A DNA stretch of 64,000 nt from positions 26,702,760 through 26,766,759 of the forward strand of contig OX344762.1 in NCBI GenBank assembly GCA_947034895.1, read 5' to 3'. The position numbers and the translations under genes are program-made. A model generated the notes under the pieces. The model searched no databases. It was not told the origin of the DNA and was given only the letters and a program-made list of their open reading frames with translations. The first letter of the stretch is position 1; each line of letters begins with the position of its first letter. The DNA is from Rhytidiadelphus loreus (lineage: Eukaryota; Streptophyta; Bryopsida; Hypnales; Hylocomiaceae). Of this stretch, positions 19,596-30,807 are shown piece by piece.

Positions 19596-22398
19596 TCACT
19601 CGATGTCCTCCCTGCCGTGGTCCTCATGTTCGTATTTCTGCACTAGAAAGGAAGCTGTGTTCCTCAATCTGGTGGCAAAGGGGCGCTCATCACCTATGTA
19701 GATCTGCCTTGAACATTTTCCGAGGAAATTGAGCCATGTCAACAGTGCAATCTCGTCCTTCAGGCCTTCATTGCACCACAAGAAGGTGTCTGCAATTACC
19801 ACTTGGTAGTAGAGCTTTTCGAAGTCCACTACCTTAGCCTTCAGATTAACTTTCTCAAATAATGCAGCAACTTCTCGAGAAGTGGCAAGAAGCTTTTTCC
19901 GTCCTGCGAGCTTTGTGAGCCCGTGTAGAGCCAAACGATGTCGCAAATCCACTGAACGTTTGCCTAGTCCGCTCAATACTCCGAGAAGATAAACCCTATT
20001 GTGAGGTCCTTCGGCCAAAACAGATATACGCTCTGCCACGCGTGGACAAACCGACTCCCACTCTTCGGGGATAAGATAGCGAATCAAAGCAAGAATGCAA
20101 TCTTGCACTTTATCCATTATTTCTTGCAATCCGCGCTCAAGGGTAAGGTGCATCACAATAACTAAAAGACTCTCAATATCAACAACTGTGTAATATGGTT
20201 GCACATTCTGTGTCACAAAACAGGTAGCTATGAATTCAAGAACAGAACGCAAGTTTTTAGGGGGTCCCCTCTCAATATTCTTATTGGAGAAGTCCATGTT
20301 TTCACCATCTTTCGAGCTCTCCTTATACCCGTACACAACAAGAGTTTGCTTAACGTCCACCAGGGTTGGTAGCCAATCCATCTGAAAGGGGGCTGCCCGA
20401 TCCTGCAAACACAAAATGCAGATAATTTTTATGCTAGACAAAAGGCTTACTCCCTCAATTCTATCAAATCATGCACACGGTAGGGAACGCTCTACGAAAA
20501 AGAAACTGATGAGCTTGATAATTAGTAATATGACTTGGTTTAAAAAACACAGTAAACAGTCTTTAAAACTGAGAAAGCGATTTCTGAAACATGACGTAGC
20601 AGCACAAAGTAATGAGGACTTCAAACATTGCTTTTCATTGACAGAGAAAATGATGTACAAACGCTCAGTAGCTCGCTCTGCCAGAGAACAGGAACTTTCA
20701 TGTGCGGCTTACCGTGGCAACTTACCGTGGCAACTTGAGAGACTAAATCACACAAAAACTTGCAGGCGGACTTTTCTAAAGAAGCGTCACTTGAGTACGC
20801 CATTTGATGGTACGCCCACCGTAAGGTTGACTCGTCACAGCGATTAGCACGAACGGCCCATGCTCGCAGAAAACCCGACCTGGCTAACTCTTCCAGAGAC
20901 GTTTCACGCCCTTCCTCCTTCGATGTTTGCAGCGCTCGCTGAAGAATAGGCACGTCTCCGCAGGTCTGACACGAAACATGAATCAGACATTACAATGGGT
21001 CTTGGGACTAGCAATGCAATTGAAATCACAAATACTCGTAAACAAAGATTCTTGAGAGAATAAAGTAGTCTTAATTTCAAATCATGTTTACTGAATAAAT
21101 CATACATTACAGAGGGCGTTCAGACTAGCGGTGCAATTGAAATCTAAAACTCCCCGTGCACAAAGAATTCAATTGCAAGTAGCTTAATTTTCAAGTTGGA
21201 TGGAAGAAATACCCGACTAAGAATTGCCACAACACCAAAAGATTCAGGTGGAAGTTGGAAGAGAGACACTCTGACCTCTGACGTTCAGAGTTCAAACTGC
21301 CCCTCTAATCTTAATATCACACTCTTTAATTATCTACCCACATACTTGCAAAGGAACATGATGACACAGAATTCAAAGAAATTATGATGACCATTGGTTG
21401 TTAGAATGTATGTTACCTCTACATTAACAACCTATGGTATGTTACCTCTGAAATGCCACCTCTGTAACGTTAATTGTCATGCCATAGACATGTTATTAAA
21501 TGTTAAATTGACCTCTGAAAAGTTACAATGAGAACCACGTTTCAAGAAGCCCATACGATAACCACTACGATGGGAGATATGCTGGCCATATAAAACAGGT
21601 CTGAGTGTATCAAGGACAAGAATTCTAATGGTGCAGCAAACACTCTCCCTAATCTAACCAGACATTTGCAGAGAAACGTGAATGACAGAGCTCACGGCAA
21701 TTACAATGGCCGAGAGTTCTCAGAATGCATCCCAAATATGTAACGTTAACTAACATGCACAACAACTCCATACCATAACCAAAATGACGGGAGGCAAGCT
21801 GGTCATATAAAACAGGTCTGAGTCTACCGAGGACAAAAATTCCAATTTTGCAGCAAACGTGAATGACACAGAGCTCACGGCAATTCTGATGGCTAAGAGT
21901 TGTCAGAATGTATCCCACCTCTGTAGCGTTAATTGACATGCTTAAACTCCACAACACAAGAACACCATACTAAAACCACAACGACGGGAGATTTTCTGCT
22001 CATACAAAAGAGGGTCTGAGTTCTACCAGAGACGGAAATTCTAATGGTGCCACAAAGATTGTCGCTCCCCACTCCGGTTCCACGTCCTCCTCACCACCAC
22101 CTGCAATTTGCTTCTCCAAGTCCACAATGCGTTCCCGCAGTTTCGGCCCACATACACCTTCATCCTCCTCATCTGAGGAAGCATACAAACTCGACTTGAC
22201 TTTGCCCAGCTTCTGCCTCTTCACCTTCGCCTTCAACTTCCAAACCGTCTCCTTGTCGTCCGCTTGCAGGAGATCGTCCAATGTCACCGTCTTCCTCTGC
22301 CTCTTCTTCTTCGCACCCACGTCTGAGAGTTCAAGGTCGCTCAAGGGTGGCTCTCTCAGCCAGTCGCAATCGTCGTCCATCAAGAATAAAGCCGCCAT
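19596..22398 (-). CDS. CANIN-domain/NSE6-like protein (probable SMC5/6 complex factor)
   Basis: Three exons give a 472-residue protein: 22398-22027, 20965-20726 and 20402-19596, with donors CTG|GTAGAA and ACG|GTAAGT and acceptors GTCAG|ACC and TGCAG|GAT. All junctions are phase 0. The N-terminus (1-124) is acidic and lysine-rich (AKKKRQRK, a probable nuclear signal). The rest is helical, and SLEELARSGFLRAWAVRANR and SLEKSACKFLCDLV resemble the CANIN domain of FAM178/SLF2 and of Arabidopsis ASAP1 (NSE6). Those proteins load or regulate the SMC5/6 complex in DNA repair. The family call rests on remembered patterns and is moderate. The exon-2 donor is duplicated in tandem 13 bp downstream; only the upstream copy keeps the frame. 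Intron 1 is built of tandem repeats that copy the exon-1 end. The gene shares a divergent upstream region with the small gene at 23050. Confidence 0.72.
20711..20739 (-). repeat. 13-bp tandem duplication of a splice donor
   Basis: On the minus strand TTGCCACGGTAAG occurs twice in direct succession, giving two consensus donors 13 nt apart. Use of the first joins exon 3 in frame; use of the second adds 13 nt and shifts the frame. Confidence 0.9.
20976..21200 (-). repeat. Second tandem duplication in intron 1
   Basis: CATTACA..GGG followed by GACTAGC.(A/G)TGCAATTGAAATC and ACAAAGATTC or ACAAAGAATTC occurs at about 20985-21052 and 21102-21172, a spacing of about 115 bp. Confidence 0.6.
21541..22065 (-). 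repeat. About 205-bp tandem repeats in intron 1, copying the exon-1 end
   Basis: Plus-strand GGTCTGAGT followed by a TCTACC-like run, (A)GGAC and AAATTCTAATGGTG-like sequence occurs near 21598, 21812 and 22013. The last copy covers the true exon-1 donor and coding sequence. The shared part extends left through CCATA..ATAACCA..A.GACGGGAG. Exonic sequence has thus been copied twice into the intron and has decayed there. Confidence 0.8.
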
Positions 22399-23049
22399 CC
22401 TTCAGGAACGCCCAAACGGCGATACCACCCAAGAACGAGTAAACGTCGTTGGTTCCAATCACGCCATCGATAAACCCCAAACCCTGCGATGGAATTCAAA
22501 CCCTCGCCAACTTTGAAACTCACGAGAAACAGAAGTGCAGAAGATTTGCAGAGAATGCCATTGCGCTTATGGCAGCAAACTACGAGCAGAGAATCAAACG
22601 GGGATACAATCCTAAACAACCTCGGTTTCGCTTCGTAATCACACCATCCTTAAACCCTAAATCCAGAGATGGAATTTCGATTGGGTACTCGCGAGAAACA
22701 GAAGTGCAAAGCATTTGTAGAGCATTACAGAAAACTTTCCAAATTCGAAAAAAATTGCCGGGCTTGCAATTCAATCGAGAGTGCACGGAAATCGAAGGCC
22801 GTGCATGGATGACTACTGATCATTTTCATCCACTGAGGGTCACATTATATTGAAATAGTTTATTAGTGTAACCCACAGTGTATCCTCTGGAAATGCTCCC
22901 CTGCGCACATTTCGTTTTCGCCCGTGCTACTCGTGAGTTGAAATTTTATAAATTGTCGACAGCGGCAATTGCAAGACTCAGAGGAGAGCGTGGGGTTTTA
23001 GGGTTTTATAGTCGTGTTCGAGATTTCTCGTTATTTCGATTTCGCCACT
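22399..23049. promoter_or_regulatory. Divergent (bidirectional) promoter region
   Basis: It lies between the minus-strand start at 22398 and the plus-strand start at 23050, so the two genes have about 650 bp in common. Telo-box motifs lie at 22651-22660 (TAAACCCTAA) and 22997-23006 (TTAGGGTTT). An imperfect tandem duplication occupies 22453-22558 and 22636-22730 (AATCACGCCATC or AATCACACCATC, GATGGAATT, CGAGAAACAGAAGTGCA), with a period of about 182 bp. Confidence 0.6.
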
Positions 23050-24441
23050 ATGAGTAGCATCGGAGAAGGAAACAACATCACATTTTGGCAAAGGTTGAAG
23101 CGGCAGAAGACGGGCCTGGGCAATATGGCCCTTGCGGCGTCCACACTCGTGTTGGCGTTGCGACTCATCGACCAGGACAAGGAGCTGGAGAGGATGAAGA
23201 CGGGCGAGTCTTCGCTGCTGGAAGCTCTCAGGCGGGAGAATCAAAATCTGCAGGAGAAGTTCGTGGGCTTCCGGACTGCTGTGGAGGAGGAAATCGGGAG
23301 AGCTGGGAGCAGGTGAATGCCATGCTTTGTGTCCATTTAAAAAATTTCTTTCTCTCTTATTCCAGGCGCATCTACAGGGCGAGGATTCTCTTAGAATCAA
23401 TGTGTATGGTAACCGCACCTAAAAACGACACTTCAAGCATAGACAATCTTAGTAGGATAGACATATTTTTGAAAATTCTTGTTAGCAAATCAAAGAGGAT
23501 ACCTACGCATTAGAGAATGCATTTGATGGATACCAATTGCAAAAGTTACAGTGGTTCAAAGTTTTGTTTGGTAGATGACCTAAAACTAACGCGATTTCTT
23601 GGTGTAGTGTTGACGTGATGTGCATTCTTATAATCAATATGTGCTCATTGTGCAAGATTTTAGGGTTTAGAATTCAAGCAGGTGTTGCAAATAGGTACCG
23701 CTACCTTAGTGATTATTGAGCTTTGCTGTGCGTGTTTATGCAATTAGAAGAGTAGAACTGATGACGGTGATTTGAATTTTGGATAGGATGACGCCGCTCT
23801 CAACCAGGATACAAACTTTGATAGAAAAGAGTAACAGCGAGGAGCCCCGACCTCTCGTCAGCCATGAAGTCCAACGAGGTATGTTTGGTATTGTCTTCTT
23901 TTACGACATATGAGCAACATGGAACATTATATACTGCACATTCATTTAGTTCGTCTTCAGAGCTCGCTGTTGTGTATGGTTCTTTAGTTCTTGGTTCTTC
24001 AATGCAGGCTCGGTGTTAATCTTTTGATACCTTTTGAGTAGCTTTCCCGTCAGAGTATTTTCCATTTTCATAGTTAGAGCTCTGCTAATGAACCTGCAGA
24101 TGTAGTCTGGTTAGGATTCTAGATTTAGGTTTAGTTTTCTATATCCAAGGTTGAATTGCATGATTTTTGTTTGCCGCTCTCGTTGTGCCTGTTTGGTAAG
24201 AAAGGATTACCATTTTCTGAGGGTTTCGAAACCACGCATCTATGTGACCTTCTCAGGTGCTGTGTGTGGTCAAGATTTATGTTCCGACATTCAATTTTGG
24301 AACTAGCTCTATATCCTTTTACATTTTACGAACAGATCAATGTATGTGAAATAGGTGGATGACTTTCTATTGCAATATGCAGGGCAAGAGCTAGAGACCT
24401 TGCAATCACCAGCCAAAGGGAAATCCAATTTCATGGTTTGA
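23050..24441 (+). CDS. Small coiled-coil protein with one hydrophobic segment, function unknown
   Basis: Three exons give 137 residues: 23050-23312, 23787-23878 and 24383-24441, with donors AGCAG|GTGAAT and ACGAG|GTATGT, and acceptors GATAG|GATG and TGCAG|GGCAA. The phases agree and a TGA ends exon 3. Residues about 26-38 (LGNMALAASTLVLALRL) could form one short membrane segment after a basic stretch (RLKRQK). About 40-80 is a charged heptad-like helix (KELERMKTGESSLLEALRRE). The N-terminus resembles an uncleaved signal anchor or a mitochondrial membrane protein. I do not recognise the family. An ATG at 23017 would add 11 residues; 23050 is preferred because MSS..TFWQRLKRQ looks like a natural start. 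The third exon is short and less certain. Confidence 0.6.
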
Positions 24442-25724
24442 TGCTTCTTGAGGATTGCGGACAAGAAATCGAGGTGTGTTGCTACTTTCCACTGGCAGCT
24501 TAGACATTAGAAATTGGTGAGGGCTGCACAACTGTCACGCTATCAGATTGATGACAAACCCCAACTTCATGTGATTGTTTTGATTACTGACGGCTTCACA
24601 ACCTGAGGACAGGGTGATTTGGGGGAGAAAGGTTGCTACGCACAGTAAAAGGAATGAAAGTCCCTGCAAGAAGATTACAGCTCATGTCTTCTAAAGTCTT
24701 TCAAGTTTAGAGGATTGTTGGAACATCAGATTCCTTGTGAAAGTTGAAAAGCGTGCCAACGTCGGAGGAATGAGAAGCGTTTGGACATGTTCTTAAATCC
24801 CAAGCGGGACGTAGAAATTGGAGGTAATGCAAAAGCAAGAAAGTGGTGAAAAGGACCTATTTGTAGGTTTGGTCCTAATCATAGCACAGTTATTTACATA
24901 CCACAAGAGTGTAGTCTTTAAGATGTTCTTAGCTTGTAGATTTATTTTACAGGTTACCTTCGGGAAATCACAATTTTTTTGTAGGAAGAGAAAGTTAGAC
25001 AAGAATCCATTCTCTGAACATGTCAGAACTTCTCTCGTTTAATGCCAGAAACTGCACGACAGGCAGGATTTCATGTTTTTGAAATGCAGCCATTGTCGGA
25101 ATTCTTTTATTTCGCATGGTGTTGAAATATGCTGTTTGGGATTACAACTCTAGTCAGCTTCTAACTAGAGCATGAAACTCAGCTCGCCTGCTAAGGACAC
25201 CAACCACATTCTCGACAAATCTCGAACCGCAACTTTTTGGAGGTACCGTTTTCATGTTAATAGATAACGAAGGAACCCATGAATATTTGAATACTGCTCT
25301 CGTGCTGGAAAGTTGATTTGTATATTACCAATTGACAATAGCAGGCTGTCAAGCGACATTTCATGCAATGTCTGTTACCAATGAAAAATTGATTTCATAA
25401 TGCTGGACAGTGTTTCTTAAAATTGTTCATCCCGCCTAATTGTAGGAAACCGACCAAGTGTGAGAAATTGCAGTCACATGTGTTCGGAAGGCAATTCTAA
25501 AATGAAGAATTTCCGAGCGTTTGACATTGTAAAATAGACGAGCAATCTGAGGTTTTAGGTATGAAATAGTTACCCTTCACCTCTCAAGTATGTACAATAT
25601 TTCAATCCTGCATTCCACTATCTGAGAAACAGAGGAGCCTAGAAACAGAACGAGGATCATGCTGAATCTTTACAAACTAAACTCCACTTCTGCAGCTTTA
25701 AAAAATCTGAGTGCCTTGCCAATG
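24442..25724. other. Intergenic, convergent 3' regions
   Basis: The small plus-strand gene and the PMI1-like minus-strand gene converge here. No coding sequence or RNA gene was found. Confidence 0.5.
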
Positions 25725-28700
25725 TTAGCGTGTCCGGATGCTCGTGTCCGGAAAGATGATATCAGGGTTGCGAAAATGCGGATTCAACCGGGCCAAGTCT
25801 CGCCACTTCGCACCTGATCCATGAACTCGTGTTGAAATACTCCACAAAGAATCCCCTAGTTGGACTTTTACCTGTGGAGCCTTGCCTTTCAAGACTGGGT
25901 GCGCTTTGGTAGGTTTTTGCATCCCCTGAGTAACAAGCCACCGGGAGCCTGCCTGAAGTTGTTTTCTGCTACCCCATGCTCCTGTTTTCTTTGCTGGGGA
26001 GCTCGGACTCGTCTTCAACCCCGCCACTGTGACACCAACGATCTTAAACCGAGGGTTCTTATTCTCGTCATCCTCTTCTTCATTGTTTCTTCTACCAGGC
26101 AATGAGGTAATAATTCTTCGCCCTAGCTTTTGCTTCGAAGGCACCATCAGTCTCTCTGCTTGCACCAGGGCCATCATGGGCGCTCCCACAGATTCGTTGC
26201 AACGGAGAGGATCCCTGAGTTGCACTAACATGGCCAGAGTTACGGTTTGTCCCATATAGCCCGTGCTCGCATTTCTGTCTTTCTCCTTCTTTGAAACAAG
26301 AACTCTGTCTCTCTCATTATGTGCAGTGTTGTGCGCAGCTATGATGGCCAGAATTTGGTCCTCTCTCTCGTTTTCGCCACAAACGCCCGTATCGAGGCGC
26401 ATCCATTCATCCAAGGAAACCGCCATGGACATGAAATTGTCCTCGCTACCGTCATCCAGCAAAGGTGGTCTCCCGGGTAGCTTGCCCAGTCTCTTACCAG
26501 CCCTCACAAGGTTTGATTCGCTTGCCAGAGGCTCAATAACACAGGGTGGTTCTTGGTCAGCCATCTCTGCTTGTATCTTCAGACCCTCCAGCGCCAGAGC
26601 TTCGATTTTCGCCATGGCCATCGGTGCCAGATCCTCAAGCCCCATGTACAACTCATCGTTGGCCACTCCGTTTCTTTTGCTTCCCCTTCCACAGAAGCTA
26701 TTCTCTCGCAAGGTGAGTGCGTCATTCTCATCGTACCCTAATGCCGCAATCCTGTTTGCCAAACGTTCCCCTGATCAGCCCGGATATATAAATGTTTTAC
26801 GATACATTCAAGAATTATCAGCAATCTGGCGACATAATCAATCTCGTACTAGCAAGGTTTGTCTCTCGTAGTCCGTCTGATTTCTTGAGGTTCCTTAAGA
26901 GAAAATAAGAGAGATTTTGCACCCTGAGTAGCTCCCTCACTAGAACAAATCGTATTCATTTGTACTCTGGTGCCAAGTTGTACATAAAACAAACTTTCAC
27001 AAAATGTGCTATGTAACAATAGTAGCATTGTTCAAGTCGAAAGGAACCACTATTGACACTATTGATCTGTAAGTGACGCTGTTTAGAAGAAGGGCGGTTA
27101 AGAGATGTTTCTTAAGAGTGGCTTCCAAACGTTCATGAATGTTTAGAAGAATGTCATGTTATTCACGCATATTTTTTCCTCTTAATATACAATATGATCA
27201 ACCTTACATGAGCAGGTAGCAGAGGGGGATCACGTAGAGAAGCTCAACTCCTAATACTCCATAACGAGCATAGGGAAACCTACCCATTCATACGGCGTTG
27301 TGCAAAGCCTGCTTCATCTCTGTGCTCAACCGAAAGCTGATCCACTCCCTTTCCTGTGATATCCTCCAACGGCATAGTCATCATAGCCTGCGCACCCATC
27401 CCTTCCATTCCTGCCATGGCCATCCTGCGCAGTACTGCCATGGACGTTGCCCCCATTTCAGACGGCACCACCACTGGATTGGACACTTGCATCACAAGCT
27501 GCTCCGCCATAGAAGCTATTCCGCCATGGAAGTGCGAGGGGCTCATGGAACGCAGGGAGCCGCCATTGCGCATGTGCAGCACGGGACCTAGTCCGTTTGC
27601 CAACGCAGGTGGAGGATCAACAATGACTGATGGCAAGGGATCAAAGGCTCGGTCGTTGAGGCTCCATTCCTGCATCAATGCTTTCGTCTCCTCGTTCTCC
27701 AGATGCTTCGCTCGGGCTTTGCTTTGCAAGGTTTGCGTGGCTTTCTGGAGCTCCGCTTCAGCAGCTTCCATGATAGCTTCCAGCTCCGCATCTTCTTCGG
27801 TTACCCACTCTGGAGGGATGTACATGGAAGCCTCTTTAATCTTACCAGCTGGGTTCCCAACTTTTTCACTATGACATAGTTTGAATATGTGATAAGTCTG
27901 CTATTATGGCAAGCGTGCAAGGTATTCTAGAATGTCATTTTCGAGAAGGTCAAGATACAGAAGTACTGAGTGTAAGGTTAGTGCACCCGCACCCAGAATC
28001 GCGACCTGAAATGCTATGACGTAGTTTAACTGTGTGACAACTGTGCCAGTATGGTAAGTGTGCAAGGTATTCTAGAATGTCATTTTAGAGAAGCGCATGT
28101 TAAAGTTTTGAGAGTAAGGTTTGTGGACCCACACCCAGAATCGCTATGACATATTTTGACTGTGTGACAACTGCGCTAGTATGGCAAACGAGCCGTATTA
28201 AACAAGCTCGTATTAAAAACGTTTTGAGTGTAAGGTTTGTCCACCCCCACCCAGAGTCCCCACATGAAATTTAGAATTTGTATTCACATGAACTGGCATT
28301 CTGGGTGCACATGCATCAGAGACTTCAAAAAATTAATACTCTGATTAATCCCCAGGTTTAGAGAACGACATACCTGAAATGTCAAGAATGCTATTCGAAT
28401 CCGAGCACGGCGAGTCCCAGCTGTAAAACTCCTTGTAAGGTGAGATCTCCTCCACGTCCTCCTGCTCCATTCTGAATTTCGCATACTCTGGCGAGTGAAA
28501 ATCAAGTTCCACGCCACCTTCCATCCATGCCTCTAGCTCCACCTGTTGCAAGAGAAGAGCAAGAGGAGAATGGAGTTCCCCACATTCAGACCTAGCCACT
28601 GCAACAGGGTCCATCTCGTCAACAAGAGCATCAGACAAGCTCCAGAACTTGGTGTTGTCCACAGCATCATACAAGCTGAATACTTGTTGCTGTCCACAAT

Positions 28701-28730
28701 GTCAAAGTGGATCTTCGTCGACGCCGACAT
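25725..28730 (-). CDS. PLASTID MOVEMENT IMPAIRED1-like protein lacking the N-terminal C2 domain
   Basis: Exons at about 28614-28374 (or from 28730), 27848-27284 and 26751-25725 encode at least 610 residues. Family signatures in order: GLGPVLHMRNGGSLRSMSPS, PVVVPSEMG, MPLEDITGK, LEDLAPMAMAKIEALALEGL, VSLDEWMRLD, LAMLVQLRDPLR, GAPMMALVQAERL, SGSRWLV-like sequence and a C-terminal LysM-like GDSLWSI..IRNPDIIFP segment. PMI1 proteins act in light-driven chloroplast and nuclear movement through actin. The usual N-terminal C2-NT domain is absent: none is seen upstream to the phytochrome gene. A plausible start (MSASTKIHFDIVDSNKYS, ATG 28730) is one base out of frame with LYDAVDNTKFWSLSD just after it (about 28675-28690). 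The first ATG in the main frame is at 28614. The gene is either truncated, frameshifted or misassembled at its 5' end. The exact exon-3 acceptor (26751 or 26770) is uncertain. Confidence 0.8.
27870..28270 (-). repeat. Three tandem units in PMI1-like intron 1
   Basis: CTATGACATAGTTTGA, TGTGATAAGTCTGC and GTGCAAGGTATTCTAGAATG recur at about 27870, 28013 and 28143 with spacings of 142 and 130 bp. Each unit ends with GAGTAAGGTT or GTGTAAGGTT and a CACCCAGA run. Confidence 0.85.
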
Positions 28731-30807
28731 TCGCGTCCATCAGCCTTCATCTTCAGCTGAGCTTGTGCTCCGGACACTGTGCGCTCCGCACATATCCCTA
28801 CGGAGTCGGCTTGTTCACTTCTTTTGAGCGCAGCGTTTAGTTTGCTATATTCTCGTTTGGTTCTTTACTGCGGTCCGGATTTTTTGTTGTCCACTCAACT
28901 TTGTTTCTTTCCACAGCAATCACGGGGCATTTGAATCGCCGATTTCCTCGTCGAAATTCTCTCGGTAGATGACGTGGGCAGTCATGCCAAGCCTATGCCT
29001 TGGGCCCAATCATCTGGCTCGCTGCAGGGATGAGCCTTGCCATAGCATCATATGATTTTAGGACACTCTTGAAATCGTTGTATCCAACTCACGTGTTTTG
29101 TGTAAGGTGGGGTGGGGGAATTATACCATTTTATGAAGTTCAATTGCAGGAAAAGTAAAACACCAAATCTTCTAGTTATTGTATTTCTGATAATCTGAAT
29201 TGTAGGTTAATTTTGCAGAGATATCAGCTCGTCATCAGCTATTAATACTGATAACCTCGTGACTCCAATGGCTGAAGGAGGATCTCCTTCACTGCAGGAC
29301 ACTGACTGTTGTGACGAGTTTCTTATGTCATATTACCTTATATCAGCAAGCAATCTAGAAGACCAATCACAGAACTTACTATGTTATCATAGATTCAGAA
29401 TGTTATGATGTTTGCAGACTTTCCTGAACAGGGGACTATTCATACTTTGAAGGAATCACGACTGCCCCTAAAGACACCACATTTTGGCTATAAAGATACT
29501 TTTTGACTGCTATACACTCCATTCTTTCCAGCCATTTAATTCTTCCAAAATCTTCTCCACTCTTCTCTTCATCATTGTCATATCTGCAAGTACAACTGCA
29601 TCTTTTTCTCAAGAAATCTGAGAAAAAATATCACATTCTAAAATGTAATGATGCTACATGAATTTTTATGGACCCTATGCAAGATATACTAAAAAGAAAA
29701 ATCACGAGTACTATTTTCTGTAGATATGTAGTAAACGTGAACAATTATGAAGAAAACATACATCTAAACCATAAAGAAAACCCTGGTCCCTCGTATTCAA
29801 AGAATGAATTTCCCAAATCATAATTTCCAAATGATAACACTCTTAAGATGCGGTCATCACACCACGCATTGGTGTTGGAAAAGAGGAGGGTTCAAAGTCA
29901 TAACCGTGTCTTCTCCTGCACTCGTATAGAGCCATAGATCCCCAAGGAGGGTTATGTCCAATAACTGTCTGAAACCTCCCAGTCCTAGACCCTATAATTC
30001 AGTACAAAATAAAACCCTGCAGAGCCAAAGGGACGACTAAACAAATGTCCATACACGACGATACAGCAAACACTGGAACCCTACATACAGCTCCTTAAGA
30101 ATCTAGAAGCATAAAATATCAATAACAGCAGCTAAAAATCGCTACTGAGACACACTGTAATAGTTCTTCAGTGTATCAGGGATCTGGATCGGGGTTGTAA
30201 GCAAAAGAATGGTCCGCCCATCACACATCCCGAACTACACGTCATCGATATACACAACGCATAGCGCCTCGATAAAACAAATTAGAAATCCTGTTCAATA
30301 GCAGAGTAAAACCATATCAAATAATCTCTCTGTCTAAGCTCAAGTTTCAAAATTGCAAGTCTAAAACAGGCTCGAACACAGTGCGTTTAGAAAAGTTTGG
30401 GACCAAATCCTGCTCCTCACCCGTTTGAATTCGTCCATGATATTGAAGCAGGTGGGCAGAGGGTGGTCAAACCAAGCTGCCAGAGAATATTTGGAGGCAA
30501 ACAGATTCAACCTCGGTCATACGTTGCCACGGTCATACGCGGTGACCAGTCACCCTTGTTGGGCCCCAAGAGACAGGACTCCAAACTGTGAACCAACAAA
30601 ATGGGTAGCACTGGCGGCATTGGTAGAAGCGCTAGCAATTGAACAGAAGGACCTCGATTGAATTGAATGCGACTTCCATGCCTGAAACTCCACACAGCGG
30701 ACTAGACTGTCCCTGAAGTTTTGTCTCTGGCATTTTGGGTTTCTGTAGAGATACACTTGAAGCAGTGATGGGAGAGGCTGTGAATGAGTACACAATGTGA
30801 ACCCGCG
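28731..30807. other. Intergenic region between the phytochrome 3' end and the PMI1-like 5' end
   Basis: I searched both strands for the missing PMI1 C2 exons and found no matching frame. The part next to 30807 is probably phytochrome 3' UTR. Nothing else is recognised. Confidence 0.5.

Noticed and set aside
26751..26770. Alternative PMI1-like exon-3 acceptor at TGATCAG
   Set aside because: It is in frame only with a different, weaker donor (GCC|GTATGA); left as an alternative and not as the main model.
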